A DNA stretch of 20,417 nt from JBHHYR01 sp046757585 (GTDB lineage: Bacteria; Desulfobacterota; Binatia; HRBIN30): contig JBHHYR010000053.1 in NCBI GenBank assembly GCA_046757585.1, positions 1 through 20,417 of the forward strand. The letters are read 5' to 3'. The translations under genes and the position numbers were made by a program. Positions within the stretch are counted from its first letter, which is position 1. Every line of letters starts with the position of its first letter. Shown piece by piece: positions 7,855 to 15,459 of the stretch. The notes beneath the pieces are model-generated. The model did not search any database, was not told the origin of the DNA, and was given only the letters and a program-made list of their open reading frames with translations.

Positions 7855-7894
7855 ATGACCGCACACCGCCCCACGATCGTGCCGATGGCAGGGC

Positions 7895-7923
7895 TTGAAT
7901 CGCGGACTCCCAACGTCCATAAT
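7895..7923 (+). promoter_or_regulatory. possible promoter for the small plus-strand ORF
   Basis: TTGAAT (7895-7900) and CATAAT (7918-7923) are spaced by 17 bp and precede the ATG at 7933 by 9 nt. The -10 matches 5 of 6 consensus positions. The predicted start near 7930 would leave almost no leader and would not transcribe the GGAG at 7926-7929. Either the start is slightly earlier or the match is fortuitous. Confidence 0.3.
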
Positions 7924-7932
7924 ACGGAGCAG

Positions 7933-8184
7933 ATGAAAAGGATGGATGCGCTCCGCGAAGTGCAAATTGAAATCGGCGGCCGGTTCGTGACAGCGTGGGA
8001 AGCGAAGAAGCCTTCTCTTCGGCGGCTGGGCCGCTGGACTGATCCCAAGGCCCTCCTGCGGCGAATCTACGAACTCGATCACCCGGAAGTTACCGTCGCC
8101 GAGGGACCCGGACGCCAGTGGCAAGCGACCTGGCGTGGCCGTTTCACGCACCCACGCCGAGCGAAGCCGCGCAGGGCGGCGTGA
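7933..8184 (+). CDS. small hypothetical protein
   Basis: This is an 83-residue ORF with GGAG at 7926-7929, 3 nt before the ATG. I do not recognise a family. The sequence is basic, with an N-terminal half containing LREVQIEIGGRFVTAWEAK, then RRLGRWTDPKALLRRIYELD, and an arginine-rich tail ending in KPRRAA. It has no signal peptide or membrane helix. The mixed composition looks more protein-like than the competing minus-strand frame, which crosses the start of the SDR gene. It is divergent from the SDR gene and convergent with the GT87-like gene, separated from the latter by 23 bp. A small nucleic-acid-binding protein would fit the charge, but this is only a guess. Confidence 0.4.
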   Translation: MKRMDALREVQIEIGGRFVTAWEAKKPSLRRLGRWTDPKALLRRIYELDHPEVTVAEGPGRQWQATWRGRFTHPRRAKPRRAA

Positions 8185-8207
8185 CGCCCCGGTTTCCCCA
8201 CGGGCCC

Positions 8208-9521
8208 TCAAGGCCCCAGCACGGGTGAACGGAGAAGTCTCCGCTCCGCCAGCAACAGGAGATACACGGGCAGATATACGGCGGCACCGACCACCAGGGT
8301 GCGCCGTGGGTCTTCGCTGCCAACGCCCGCCAAGTATTGCAACCCACACCCTGCCAGCAGGTACACCCAAGCGCCCGAGGGTGCCAGACACGCGAATGGC
8401 AGTAGCCACAGGAAGTACCATGGATAATGAGGTGTACCGAGCAACAGGACGCTCCCAACCAGGTCTGACCCGGCAGCACCCAACGCTTTCCACCGGCGCT
8501 CCAACCGCCGCCGTTGCCGGATCGTGACGGCCGCAACCACGGCGCCGGCGCCAGCAACGTACACCATCGTAGGAAGCGGTAGCACGTACCGCACGAGCTG
8601 CAGCGGGAAATACCGCCGGCCGCTCACACACCCCTCTTCCCTCCAGTAATTGGGCAGGTACCCGAGAATTCCGGAGCCGACGGACAAGAAGGGGAGATAG
8701 GCGAGGGCTGAGGTCATGAGGAACACCACGAGCATGCGGACCCGGCCCTGGTGCTCACCACGACCCCAGAACAGCGGCAGCAGCACTGCCGGATAAAATT
8801 TGGTCAGAAAGCCGAGGGCTAACCAGAAGCCAACCCATCCGGGCCGCTGGCGCACGTGTGCCAGGAGCGCCAACGCGATCGCGGCGACCGCAACGGCGTC
8901 CACGTGTCCCCCACCAGCAACCTCCCAGATCGCCAAGGGCGACCAGGCATACAACACGATACGAGCGGAATCTTGACCGCTGGCTTGCAGAGCCAAGATC
9001 AAGGCAAGGGCGGCAACGATCTCGCACGCGACCATGACCACTTTGACGCCCAGCACCGAGTCACCACTGAGGAGGTAGCCAGCTGCAAAGGTGGCCTGTG
9101 CAGCTGGCGGGTAGATCGTATGCGTGCTCGCGGCACGATTGATCAAGGGATAGATGCGCTCATCACGAAGCCCCGTGAGGTGCGGATCAGCAGGCACGTA
9201 GCGGAAGGGATTGACGCCATTCACCACCAACTTGCCATCCCACACGTAGCGGTATGCATCCGACGACAGCAGCGGGGGCGAAAACAGGACGACGAGTCTG
9301 CAAGCGAGGGCAATGCCAAGGACGCCCGTTAGGGCGGCAGTGCCGCAGCGCCTCTGGCGCCACACGATCCGGCATCCCAGCAACCAACAGACGCTCTGAA
9401 CGACGTAACAGGCTGCAAACCCTGTCGCCTCCCATCGCGCAAAGGCCCACCGCCCCACGGGCATACCCGCCAGCACCAGCACTCCGGCCAGCATCAGACG
9501 GGCAAGCGATGATGGAGGCAC
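8208..9521 (-). CDS. polytopic glycosyltransferase, GT87/DUF2029-like mannosyltransferase
   Basis: This is a 437-residue membrane protein with roughly ten hydrophobic helices and a GT-C-type layout. After the first helices comes the acidic loop SSDAYRYVWDGK (D88, D95) followed by NGVNPFRYVPADP and TIYPPAAQ. This matches the catalytic-side loop of GT87 and related polyprenyl-phosphate-sugar-dependent transferases. Later features are GGGHVDAVAVAA and LTKFYPAVLLP, also typical. Such enzymes use lipid-linked mannose or another sugar on the outer face of the inner membrane. The start is a GTG at 9521 without an obvious ribosome site, and an ATG at 9494 is an alternative. A polyprenyl-phosphate-sugar donor could be supplied by a GT2 enzyme such as that encoded at 18751-19761, but the link is inferred. 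Confidence 0.75.
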   Translation of the reverse strand: MPPSSLARLMLAGVLVLAGMPVGRWAFARWEATGFAACYVVQSVCWLLGCRIVWRQRRCGTAALTGVLGIALACRLVVLFSPPLLSSDAYRYVWDGKLVVNGVNPFRYVPADPHLTGLRDERIYPLINRAASTHTIYPPAAQATFAAGYLLSGDSVLGVKVVMVACEIVAALALILALQASGQDSARIVLYAWSPLAIWEVAGGGHVDAVAVAAIALALLAHVRQRPGWVGFWLALGFLTKFYPAVLLPLFWGRGEHQGRVRMLVVFLMTSALAYLPFLSVGSGILGYLPNYWREEGCVSGRRYFPLQLVRYVLPLPTMVYVAGAGAVVAAVTIRQRRRLERRWKALGAAGSDLVGSVLLLGTPHYPWYFLWLLPFACLAPSGAWVYLLAGCGLQYLAGVGSEDPRRTLVVGAAVYLPVYLLLLAERRLLRSPVLGP

Positions 9522-9612
9522 GGTCTACTGGGACCGGACCGCAGGCCCGGGCGGTATCACATACGCGGCTGTGGCCGGTTTTACCATTCTCGCCTGCTGC
9601 CCGCGTCGTCGA

Positions 9613-10485
9613 TCAGCTCACCGCCGTGATGACCTGGATCGCGGCAACAACATCAGCGGCGTTGACACGGGCATCGAAATTTGCGTCGGCACCGCGCCGG
9701 GGAGGGGCAAGCGCGCAGCGGCCGTCCGCTTCGAACAGTACCCCTACCTCCGCATCGATGGCACTTTCGTCGAGGATGCCCGTACCGGTCGCATCACCTG
9801 CAACGCCGTCTAGTGCGCCGACATCCCCACGGAAATTCTGCGGCAGTGGCACGCCGCTGCTGAAGCCGGCGGCATTGTCCAACAAGTTGGGCTGGGCGAA
9901 TTGGTTTCGCCGATCCGGTGAAGCGACGAGGGCGGCTCCCGGTAGCACTGACCCAGCCGGGATCCCGAAGATGCCGTTGTCGCCGCTGAAGGCGCCGTAA
10001 GCGAGACAATCGACCGGGCCCGACGGGCAGTCGGGTCGCAGGTCGCAGTCACCAAAACACACGCGCCCATCCGGATAGGGCAGCTCACCCGTAGCGATCA
10101 GATCTGCCGTCACGCAGAAGAGCCCCTGCGCCAGGGGCGTCGCGACCAGGATACGGCTACCCTCCGACTCGAAAGACGTCGGGCAGCCGCCGGCACTGCA
10201 GGCCGGGCTGACGGTGGGAAGACTGCAAGCGAGCCGGCTCGCGCAAAACCTGGCGAAATCACCCAGGGGGCTGCCGGATACGTCGAATATCGCTACCGGC
10301 TGATCGAACACCACAACCTGGAGCGGTGCCTGCGTCTTGAGCATGACGTATTGCGCATCCGGCGCCTGTGCGAGCCCGGGAAATACTTGGTCAATGACGA
10401 TGACGTGAAACGTGGCATGAACCGGGCACGCAAGCAGTACAACGGCTGCGAGCAGCCCGGCCACTGCGACAGCGGCTTTTTTCAT
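9613..10485 (-). CDS. exported protein with dockerin-like C-terminal tail
   Basis: This 290-residue secreted protein starts with MKKAAVAVAGLLAAVVLLACPVHA. Cleavage after VHA by signal peptidase I is likely, although LLAC at 17-20 could also be a lipobox. The body is unrecognised. It begins TFHVIVIDQVF with beta-rich, lamin-tail-like character and contains cysteine clusters (CASRLACSL, CSAGGC, CFGDCDLRPDC) suited to disulfides. The C-terminus holds two dockerin/EF-hand-like loops: a degenerate DATGTGILDESA (231-242) and a better DANFDARVNAAD (267-278) with Asp/Asn at positions 1, 3, 5 and 12. A strong GGGG-rich ribosome site precedes the ATG. It lies 115 bp after yqeY on the same strand. Function is unknown, with surface attachment or cell-envelope complexes possible. 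Confidence 0.7.
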   Translation of the reverse strand: MKKAAVAVAGLLAAVVLLACPVHATFHVIVIDQVFPGLAQAPDAQYVMLKTQAPLQVVVFDQPVAIFDVSGSPLGDFARFCASRLACSLPTVSPACSAGGCPTSFESEGSRILVATPLAQGLFCVTADLIATGELPYPDGRVCFGDCDLRPDCPSGPVDCLAYGAFSGDNGIFGIPAGSVLPGAALVASPDRRNQFAQPNLLDNAAGFSSGVPLPQNFRGDVGALDGVAGDATGTGILDESAIDAEVGVLFEADGRCALAPPRRGADANFDARVNAADVVAAIQVITAVS

Positions 10486-10600
10486 GACCCCGCGCCCCCT
10501 TTCCCAGATCAGTCGTGTCTACAGCGCTGCAGTCTCGCCTAGCGAGCGCGCGGAGTCAACGGCGCGACGACATGGGCGATATTGGGATGAGGCCGCCTAG

Positions 10601-11053
10601 TTATGTCCCGGCACCACCCCGCGCTAGCTTGCGGATCAACGCACTAGCCAACTTGCCGTCGAACTGGCCAGCGTGGCGCTCGCGGAGCTTCGCCATGATG
10701 GGCCCAATCTGCGTGGTACTCAGCTCGCGAGCCACATCTCTGACGATGGTTTCTAGGGCGTCGGGCGTCAGCTGCGGCGGGAGATAGGCTTCGAGGACCG
10801 CCCGCTCGACGTCGTTCTGCTCCGCTAGTTGTGGCCGGTTGGCCTTGTGAGCGAACTCGGCGGCTTCGGCGCGCTTGTTGATCTCCTTGCGCACCAGCGT
10901 CGCGATATCGGCTTCGGAGATGGTTGCCACGCGTCGTTCCACCTTCGCGTTCTTGATGGCCGTGATCAGTCCGCGCAGGGTGTAGACTTTCTCCATGGCA
11001 CGCACCTTCATGGCGGCCCGCAGATCCTCTTGCAGTTGGGCTTCCGTCGCCAT
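10601..11053 (-). CDS. yqeY: GatB/YqeY domain-containing protein
   Basis: This 150-residue cytosolic protein matches the YqeY family throughout: LQEDLRAAMKVRAMEKVYTLRGLITAIKNAKVE at the start, LVRKEINKRAEAAEFAHKANRPQLAEQNDVE in the middle, LEAYLPPQL, and the C-terminal helical subdomain with TQIGPIMAKLRERHAGQFDGKLASALIRK. The family shares the tail domain of the GatB amidotransferase subunit and is thought to bind tRNA, but its role remains unclear. The ATG lies 3 nt after the FG-GAP gene stop, so translation is probably coupled. In many genomes yqeY lies between rpsU and dnaG/rpoD. Here it does not. Confidence 0.93.
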   Translation of the reverse strand: MATEAQLQEDLRAAMKVRAMEKVYTLRGLITAIKNAKVERRVATISEADIATLVRKEINKRAEAAEFAHKANRPQLAEQNDVERAVLEAYLPPQLTPDALETIVRDVARELSTTQIGPIMAKLRERHAGQFDGKLASALIRKLARGGAGT

Positions 11054-11056
11054 GCG

Positions 11057-13573
11057 TCAGAGGTTGAACAGCCGGTGGGCCACTGCCAGCGCGTCTTGTC
11101 GCGTCACAAAGCCGTCCCCGTTCGCATCAACACCCGGCGCTGCGGCATAGGAACCGCCAGCCATCTGCACTTGTTCGACCCGTGCACCGTTGCCGTCGCC
11201 GAGCTCACGAACTACGGCCAGTGCATCCGCGGAACTGACTACCTCGTCCGCATTGGCGTCGCCACGGAGCGTGGGCGTGGCACCGATGTTGGTCAATACG
11301 GATGCGCTTCCCGCAACGAAGGCATTTGCGGCAACGCCATCGTACCGGCCGTCGCCGTCCACGTCCGCCGCAACGATAGCCATGGGCCCGCGGCTGACGC
11401 CAACACTTTCGTCGCGCAGCTGCCGCGTGGAACCGGTGCTGGCGAAGGCCAGGACCGCGTTCGACACCTGGTCTGTCACGAGAAGATCCGGGATCATGTC
11501 GCCGGTCAGATCGCGGGCAGCCAGCCCTGCAGCGCTGCCGCTCACGCCCAAGGGCTGACCCGCTACTGGGAAGCCACCCTGGCCGTCACCGTACAGGACG
11601 GTCACGTTGGAGTTCACCGATCGGGCAACCGCCACATCATCGAAGCCGTCGCGATCGAAATCCGCAACGGCCACCGCTCGCGGGCCGCCGGTACTGGGAA
11701 GACTCGTCGCTGAGTGAAAGGTTCCGTCACCATTCCCGATGAGAATCGACAACGCATCCGACGCACTGTTCGCTACGACGAGGTCGAGCTGGCCGTCCTT
11801 GTTGAAGTCACCCCAATCGATGTCCACGGGACTCGTACCGACCGAAAAGGAGATTGGTGCGGCAAGGCTCCCGTCTGGATCGGCGAGCAGGATGTCTACC
11901 GCCCCGCTCGACCCTTCCACTTGCCGCGTCACGGCCACGTCAGAGCGTCCGTCGCTATTCCAATCCCCAACTGTTGCGGCGGACGCGTCAGCCCCAACGG
12001 GGTAGTTCCGAGCTTCCGAAAAGCCTCCCGCAACCACGCCGACGAACATGGAAATGTTCGCGGTCGATTTGTTCACCGCAACGATATCCAGACGCCCATC
12101 CGCGTTGAAGTCTCCGCTGGCCACCGCGACCACGTCACCCGCTGCACGTAGTGGCTGGTTCGGCAGTGGTGCAAATCCCACCGTTGGTTCCGCTCGATAG
12201 ACCACGACGTCGCCGTTGTTGTGACCCAGGATGAGGTCGCTCAGGCCGTCATTATCGACGTCACCGCTGGCCACATCCGTCGGGTTTGGCTCCGCGATGA
12301 CGTCCTCGACGCCCCCGAGACTGCCAGCCCCCAGCACGAGGCAGCGACTGTCCGGGCACTCGTTGTCCACGGTACAGGCACGCCCTGCGTCGCCCCCGGC
12401 GGCACAATACGACGCACTCAGTAACACCGCAGCATTTGGTGTTTGGGTGCCACGATTGACCGTAATGGCATCCGGAATTCCATCGCCGTTCACATCTCCC
12501 GTTGCGACCGCCAGTGGCTCCTGGTCGGCGACGAAACTCCGCGGCGGGGCGAAGTTGCCACGCCCGTCGCCCAGCAGCACACTCGCGTCGCTGCTGCGGT
12601 TGTTCGGTGTCAGTGCGTCGATGTTTCCGTCGCCATTGAGGTCACCGAGGGCCAGACCGGTGGGCGAACTTCCTTCGCTGCCGGACGGGAAGAAACGCGG
12701 CGTCGCGTCGAACGTTCCGTCCGCAAGGGCATCGAGCACGGCAATGCTGTCGGAATTCCGGTTCGTGACCAACAGATCCGGACGGGTATCCCCATTGAGA
12801 TCTGCAGCTGCAACGGCTGCGGGCTCTGCGCCGACCGTGATCGCCTGCACGGGCGTGAACCCCCCGGCGCCATCGCCACGAAGAATGGTGACGTCGTTAC
12901 TCGCGCCGTTGGTGACAGCAACATCGACCAACCCATCACCGTTGAAGTCCGCGACTGCCAGGGCGGTGCTGCTGGCCCCGGCAGGGATCATGTCTCCGAC
13001 GGCGACAAAGGAGCCATCGCCGTTGCCGCGCAAGACGGTGATACCACCAACCTGATTGCCTTCGTCCACCACAATCGCATCCAGCGCGCCGTTGCCATCG
13101 AAGTCGACCACGGCGATTGCAACCGGATTCGGCCCGGCGAACGCCGGCGCCCCCGACCGCTGAAACGGCGGTCCGTCACTGAAACCACGGAAAAACTGGA
13201 CGTTGTTCGAAGTATCGCCCACGAGCAGGTCGGCGACCCCATCGCCGTCGAAGTCATCAACCGCCAGCGCAGTCGGAATGGTGCGCAGATTGGTATTCGG
13301 ACCGCCGCTAAACGTCCCATCGCCGTTGCCAAACAGTACGGTCGCAAGCTGATTCTGCTCAGCGGTAATCAGGTCGAGAAGACCGTCGGGCGGGCCGTTG
13401 AGTGATCCGACATCAGCGAGCGCGAGTAGCCGTGTCGCGTCCGCTGTGCTGCCGGTCAGGCGAAACGTCCGTGCGGAGCGCAACAGCGTGCTCTGCCCGA
13501 GGGTCACGCCCGCCATAAGTACAATGCTACTGCCAATGCCGAGAATCCGTCTCACGAGTTGCCGCCGATTCAT
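11057..13573 (-). CDS. exported FG-GAP/VCBS beta-propeller protein with dockerin tail
   Basis: This 838-residue protein has a signal peptide (1-27, with a basic start MNRRQLVRR and a hydrophobic core). I count fourteen FG-GAP/VCBS repeats of the form DxNxDGxxDxxV. Seven lie before residue 388 (for example DFDGDGVADLLV at 107-118) and seven after 415 (for example DFNKDGQLDLVV at 589-600). Between the two sets sits a linker with C390, C400, C406 and C411. This suggests two seven-bladed, calcium-binding propellers. The C-terminus is a type I dockerin-like pair with EF loops DANADEVVSSAD (772-783) and DANGDGFVTRQD (816-827). The start at 13573 was chosen for its strong ribosome site; the longer frame to 13627 is less likely. 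It lies between lepA and yqeY. The ligand is unknown, with adhesion or surface display likely. Confidence 0.88.
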   Translation of the reverse strand: MNRRQLVRRILGIGSSIVLMAGVTLGQSTLLRSARTFRLTGSTADATRLLALADVGSLNGPPDGLLDLITAEQNQLATVLFGNGDGTFSGGPNTNLRTIPTALAVDDFDGDGVADLLVGDTSNNVQFFRGFSDGPPFQRSGAPAFAGPNPVAIAVVDFDGNGALDAIVVDEGNQVGGITVLRGNGDGSFVAVGDMIPAGASSTALAVADFNGDGLVDVAVTNGASNDVTILRGDGAGGFTPVQAITVGAEPAAVAAADLNGDTRPDLLVTNRNSDSIAVLDALADGTFDATPRFFPSGSEGSSPTGLALGDLNGDGNIDALTPNNRSSDASVLLGDGRGNFAPPRSFVADQEPLAVATGDVNGDGIPDAITVNRGTQTPNAAVLLSASYCAAGGDAGRACTVDNECPDSRCLVLGAGSLGGVEDVIAEPNPTDVASGDVDNDGLSDLILGHNNGDVVVYRAEPTVGFAPLPNQPLRAAGDVVAVASGDFNADGRLDIVAVNKSTANISMFVGVVAGGFSEARNYPVGADASAATVGDWNSDGRSDVAVTRQVEGSSGAVDILLADPDGSLAAPISFSVGTSPVDIDWGDFNKDGQLDLVVANSASDALSILIGNGDGTFHSATSLPSTGGPRAVAVADFDRDGFDDVAVARSVNSNVTVLYGDGQGGFPVAGQPLGVSGSAAGLAARDLTGDMIPDLLVTDQVSNAVLAFASTGSTRQLRDESVGVSRGPMAIVAADVDGDGRYDGVAANAFVAGSASVLTNIGATPTLRGDANADEVVSSADALAVVRELGDGNGARVEQVQMAGGSYAAAPGVDANGDGFVTRQDALAVAHRLFNL

Positions 13574-13577
13574 CACA

Positions 13578-13585
13578 CCCCTCCC
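13578..13585 (-). promoter_or_regulatory. ribosome binding site deciding the FG-GAP protein start
   Basis: Minus-strand GGGAGGGG sits 4 nt before the ATG at 13573, directly ahead of a typical signal peptide. An in-frame ATG at 13627 would place 18 extra residues before the signal peptide. Confidence 0.65.
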
Positions 13586-13648
13586 AGCGCTCCGCGCGTC
13601 ACGTCCCCCGATCGGGCCGCAGATCATAAAGGATCGAACAACGCAAGG

Positions 13649-15448
13649 CTACGTTTCCAGCTTCAGCACTGCGAGAAACACCTCTTGCGGGATCTCCACG
13701 CGCCCAACCTGCTTCATGCGTTTCTTACCTTCCTTCTGCCGTTCGAGCAGCTTCCGCTTCCGGGTGATATCGCCGCCATAACACTTGGCGGTAACGTTCT
13801 TGCGCATGGCTTTCACAGTCTCACGCGCGATCACCTTACCGCCCAGCGAGGCTTGAATGACCACCTCGAACATTTGCCGTGGGATGAGCGCTTTCATCTT
13901 CTCCGCGAGTTCGCGGCCGCGGGCATAGGCGCGGTCGCGATGCACGATCAGCGAAAGTGCATCGACCGGATCGCCATTGATCCGCATGTCGAGTTTGACC
14001 AGGTTAGCAGCGCGCCGGCCGATGTACTCGTAGTCAAGGGAGGCGTAGCCCTTGGTCGCGGACTTGAGGCGGTCGTGGAAGTCCAGGACGATCTCGTTCA
14101 GGGGCAGCTCGTAGGTCAGGAGAACGCGGCCGCGCCCGAGGTATTGCATCTCCCGTTGCCTCCCGCGCTTTTCCTCACACAGTGCAAACACCCCCCCAAG
14201 GAAACTCTCAGGCACGTGAATCGTCACACGAACGAGAGGCTCCTCGATGCTCGCGATGTCTTGGACGGGCGGCAGCTTTGCCGGGTTGTCGACTGTCCGT
14301 GTCTCGCCGGTCACCGTAGTCACGCGGTACGCCACTGTCGGCGCGGTAGTGATGAGACTGAGGCCGAACTCCCGTTCCAACCGCTCGCGAATGATTTCCA
14401 TGTGCAGGAGGCCGAGAAACCCGCAGCGGAAACCGAAGCCTAACGCCACCGAACTCTCGGGCTCGTACGTGAACGACGCATCATTGAGCCGCAGCTTCTC
14501 GACGGCGTCCCGCAGGGGTCCGTATTGCGAGGTATCGGCTGGATACAGCCCACTAAAGACCATGGCCTTGACCGCTTTGAACCCGCTCAACGGATGCGCC
14601 GTCGGGCGGGCCGCCTCTGTGACCGTGTCCCCGATCTTGGTCTCACCCATCTCTTTGATGCCTGCGATGATGAAGCCAACTTCTCCGGCGCCCAGGCTGG
14701 CCGTTGCCAAGAGGCGGGGGACGAACACACCGACCTGCAAGACGTCGTACGTCTTGCCGGCGGCCAGCATGAGAATGCGGCTGCCCTTGCGCACGGACCC
14801 ATCGAACACGCGTACCACCATCACGACGCCGTTGTAGGGGTCGAACCAGCTATCGAATATCAACGCCCGCAGTGGTGCGCTGGCAGCGCCGTGCGGCGCC
14901 GGAAAATGCCGCACGATGCCTTCCAGTACCGCTTCCGTCCCGGTACCTTCTTTGGCGCTCGCGAGCACCGCGTGGGTTGTGTCCAAGCCAATGACCTCTT
15001 CGATCTCACGTTTCACCCGCTCTGGATCCGCCGCAGGCAAATCGATCTTGTTCAGGACGGGGAGTATCTCTAAGTCGTGGTCCAAGGCGAGATATACATT
15101 GGCAACCGTCTGCGCTTCGACGCCTTGCGCCGCGTCCACGACGAGCACCGCCCCTTCGCAAGCAGCCAAGCTACGTGACACCTCGTAGCTGAAATCGACG
15201 TGGCCGGGCGTGTCGATGAGATTGAGCACGTAGTCTTGCCCGTCCCGGGCGTGGTAGCGCAAGCGGACGGCACTGGCTTTGATCGTGATGCCACGCTCGC
15301 GTTCGAGCTCCATGCTGTCAAGGACCTGGGCCCCACGCTCGCGTTCGCTAATGGTATCAGTACGTTCCAGCAGCCGGTCGGCAAGCGTCGACTTCCCGTG
15401 ATCAATGTGTGCGATGATCGAGAAATTACGAATGTGGTCTAGGTCCAT
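13649..15448 (-). CDS. lepA: translation elongation factor 4 (LepA)
   Basis: This is a complete 599-residue LepA GTPase, which binds the ribosome and promotes back-translocation or recovery of stalled initiation and elongation. GTPase motifs are AHIDHGKST (14-22), RGITI in switch I, DTPGH (79-83), NKID (133-136) and SAKEGTG. The LepA-specific C-terminal domain is intact with RQMFEVVIQASLGGKVIARE, KNVTAKCYGGDITRKRKLLE and KEGKKRMKQVGRVEIPQEVF. Length equals the usual size. The gene begins 11 bp after the stop of the GalE-like epimerase, so it probably depends on transcription from the upstream sugar genes. The usual partner lepB is not adjacent in this window. Confidence 0.97.
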   Translation of the reverse strand: MDLDHIRNFSIIAHIDHGKSTLADRLLERTDTISERERGAQVLDSMELERERGITIKASAVRLRYHARDGQDYVLNLIDTPGHVDFSYEVSRSLAACEGAVLVVDAAQGVEAQTVANVYLALDHDLEILPVLNKIDLPAADPERVKREIEEVIGLDTTHAVLASAKEGTGTEAVLEGIVRHFPAPHGAASAPLRALIFDSWFDPYNGVVMVVRVFDGSVRKGSRILMLAAGKTYDVLQVGVFVPRLLATASLGAGEVGFIIAGIKEMGETKIGDTVTEAARPTAHPLSGFKAVKAMVFSGLYPADTSQYGPLRDAVEKLRLNDASFTYEPESSVALGFGFRCGFLGLLHMEIIRERLEREFGLSLITTAPTVAYRVTTVTGETRTVDNPAKLPPVQDIASIEEPLVRVTIHVPESFLGGVFALCEEKRGRQREMQYLGRGRVLLTYELPLNEIVLDFHDRLKSATKGYASLDYEYIGRRAANLVKLDMRINGDPVDALSLIVHRDRAYARGRELAEKMKALIPRQMFEVVIQASLGGKVIARETVKAMRKNVTAKCYGGDITRKRKLLERQKEGKKRMKQVGRVEIPQEVFLAVLKLET

Positions 15449-15459
15449 GCGCTGCTGGC

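Noticed and set aside
8201..8215. GGGCC-CTCAA-GGCCC hairpin between the small ORF and the GT87-like gene
   Set aside because: The stem is short, there is no T-tract on either strand, and it overlaps the GT87-like stop, so it is not called as a bidirectional terminator.
7774..8631. 285-residue minus-strand open frame
   Set aside because: It spans the start of the SDR gene and the end of the GT87-like gene in a different frame; its arginine-rich composition is typical of a shadow frame in GC-rich DNA.
10829..13405. Several long plus-strand open frames opposite the FG-GAP gene
   Set aside because: They mirror the repeated DxNxDG codons of the real gene, producing repetitive His/Arg/Val-rich peptides without family features.
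11057..13573. DNA tandem repeat or CRISPR-like periodicity
   Set aside because: The periodicity comes from protein-level FG-GAP repeats of uneven spacing; the DNA copies are too diverged and irregular to be a CRISPR or satellite array.
13623..13651. TATGAT box before the FG-GAP gene
   Set aside because: The -10 match is good but the expected -35 position reads TAGCCT, so a separate promoter here is not supported.
13559..14443. 294-residue plus-strand open frame
   Set aside because: It is antisense to lepA, which is full length and strongly conserved.
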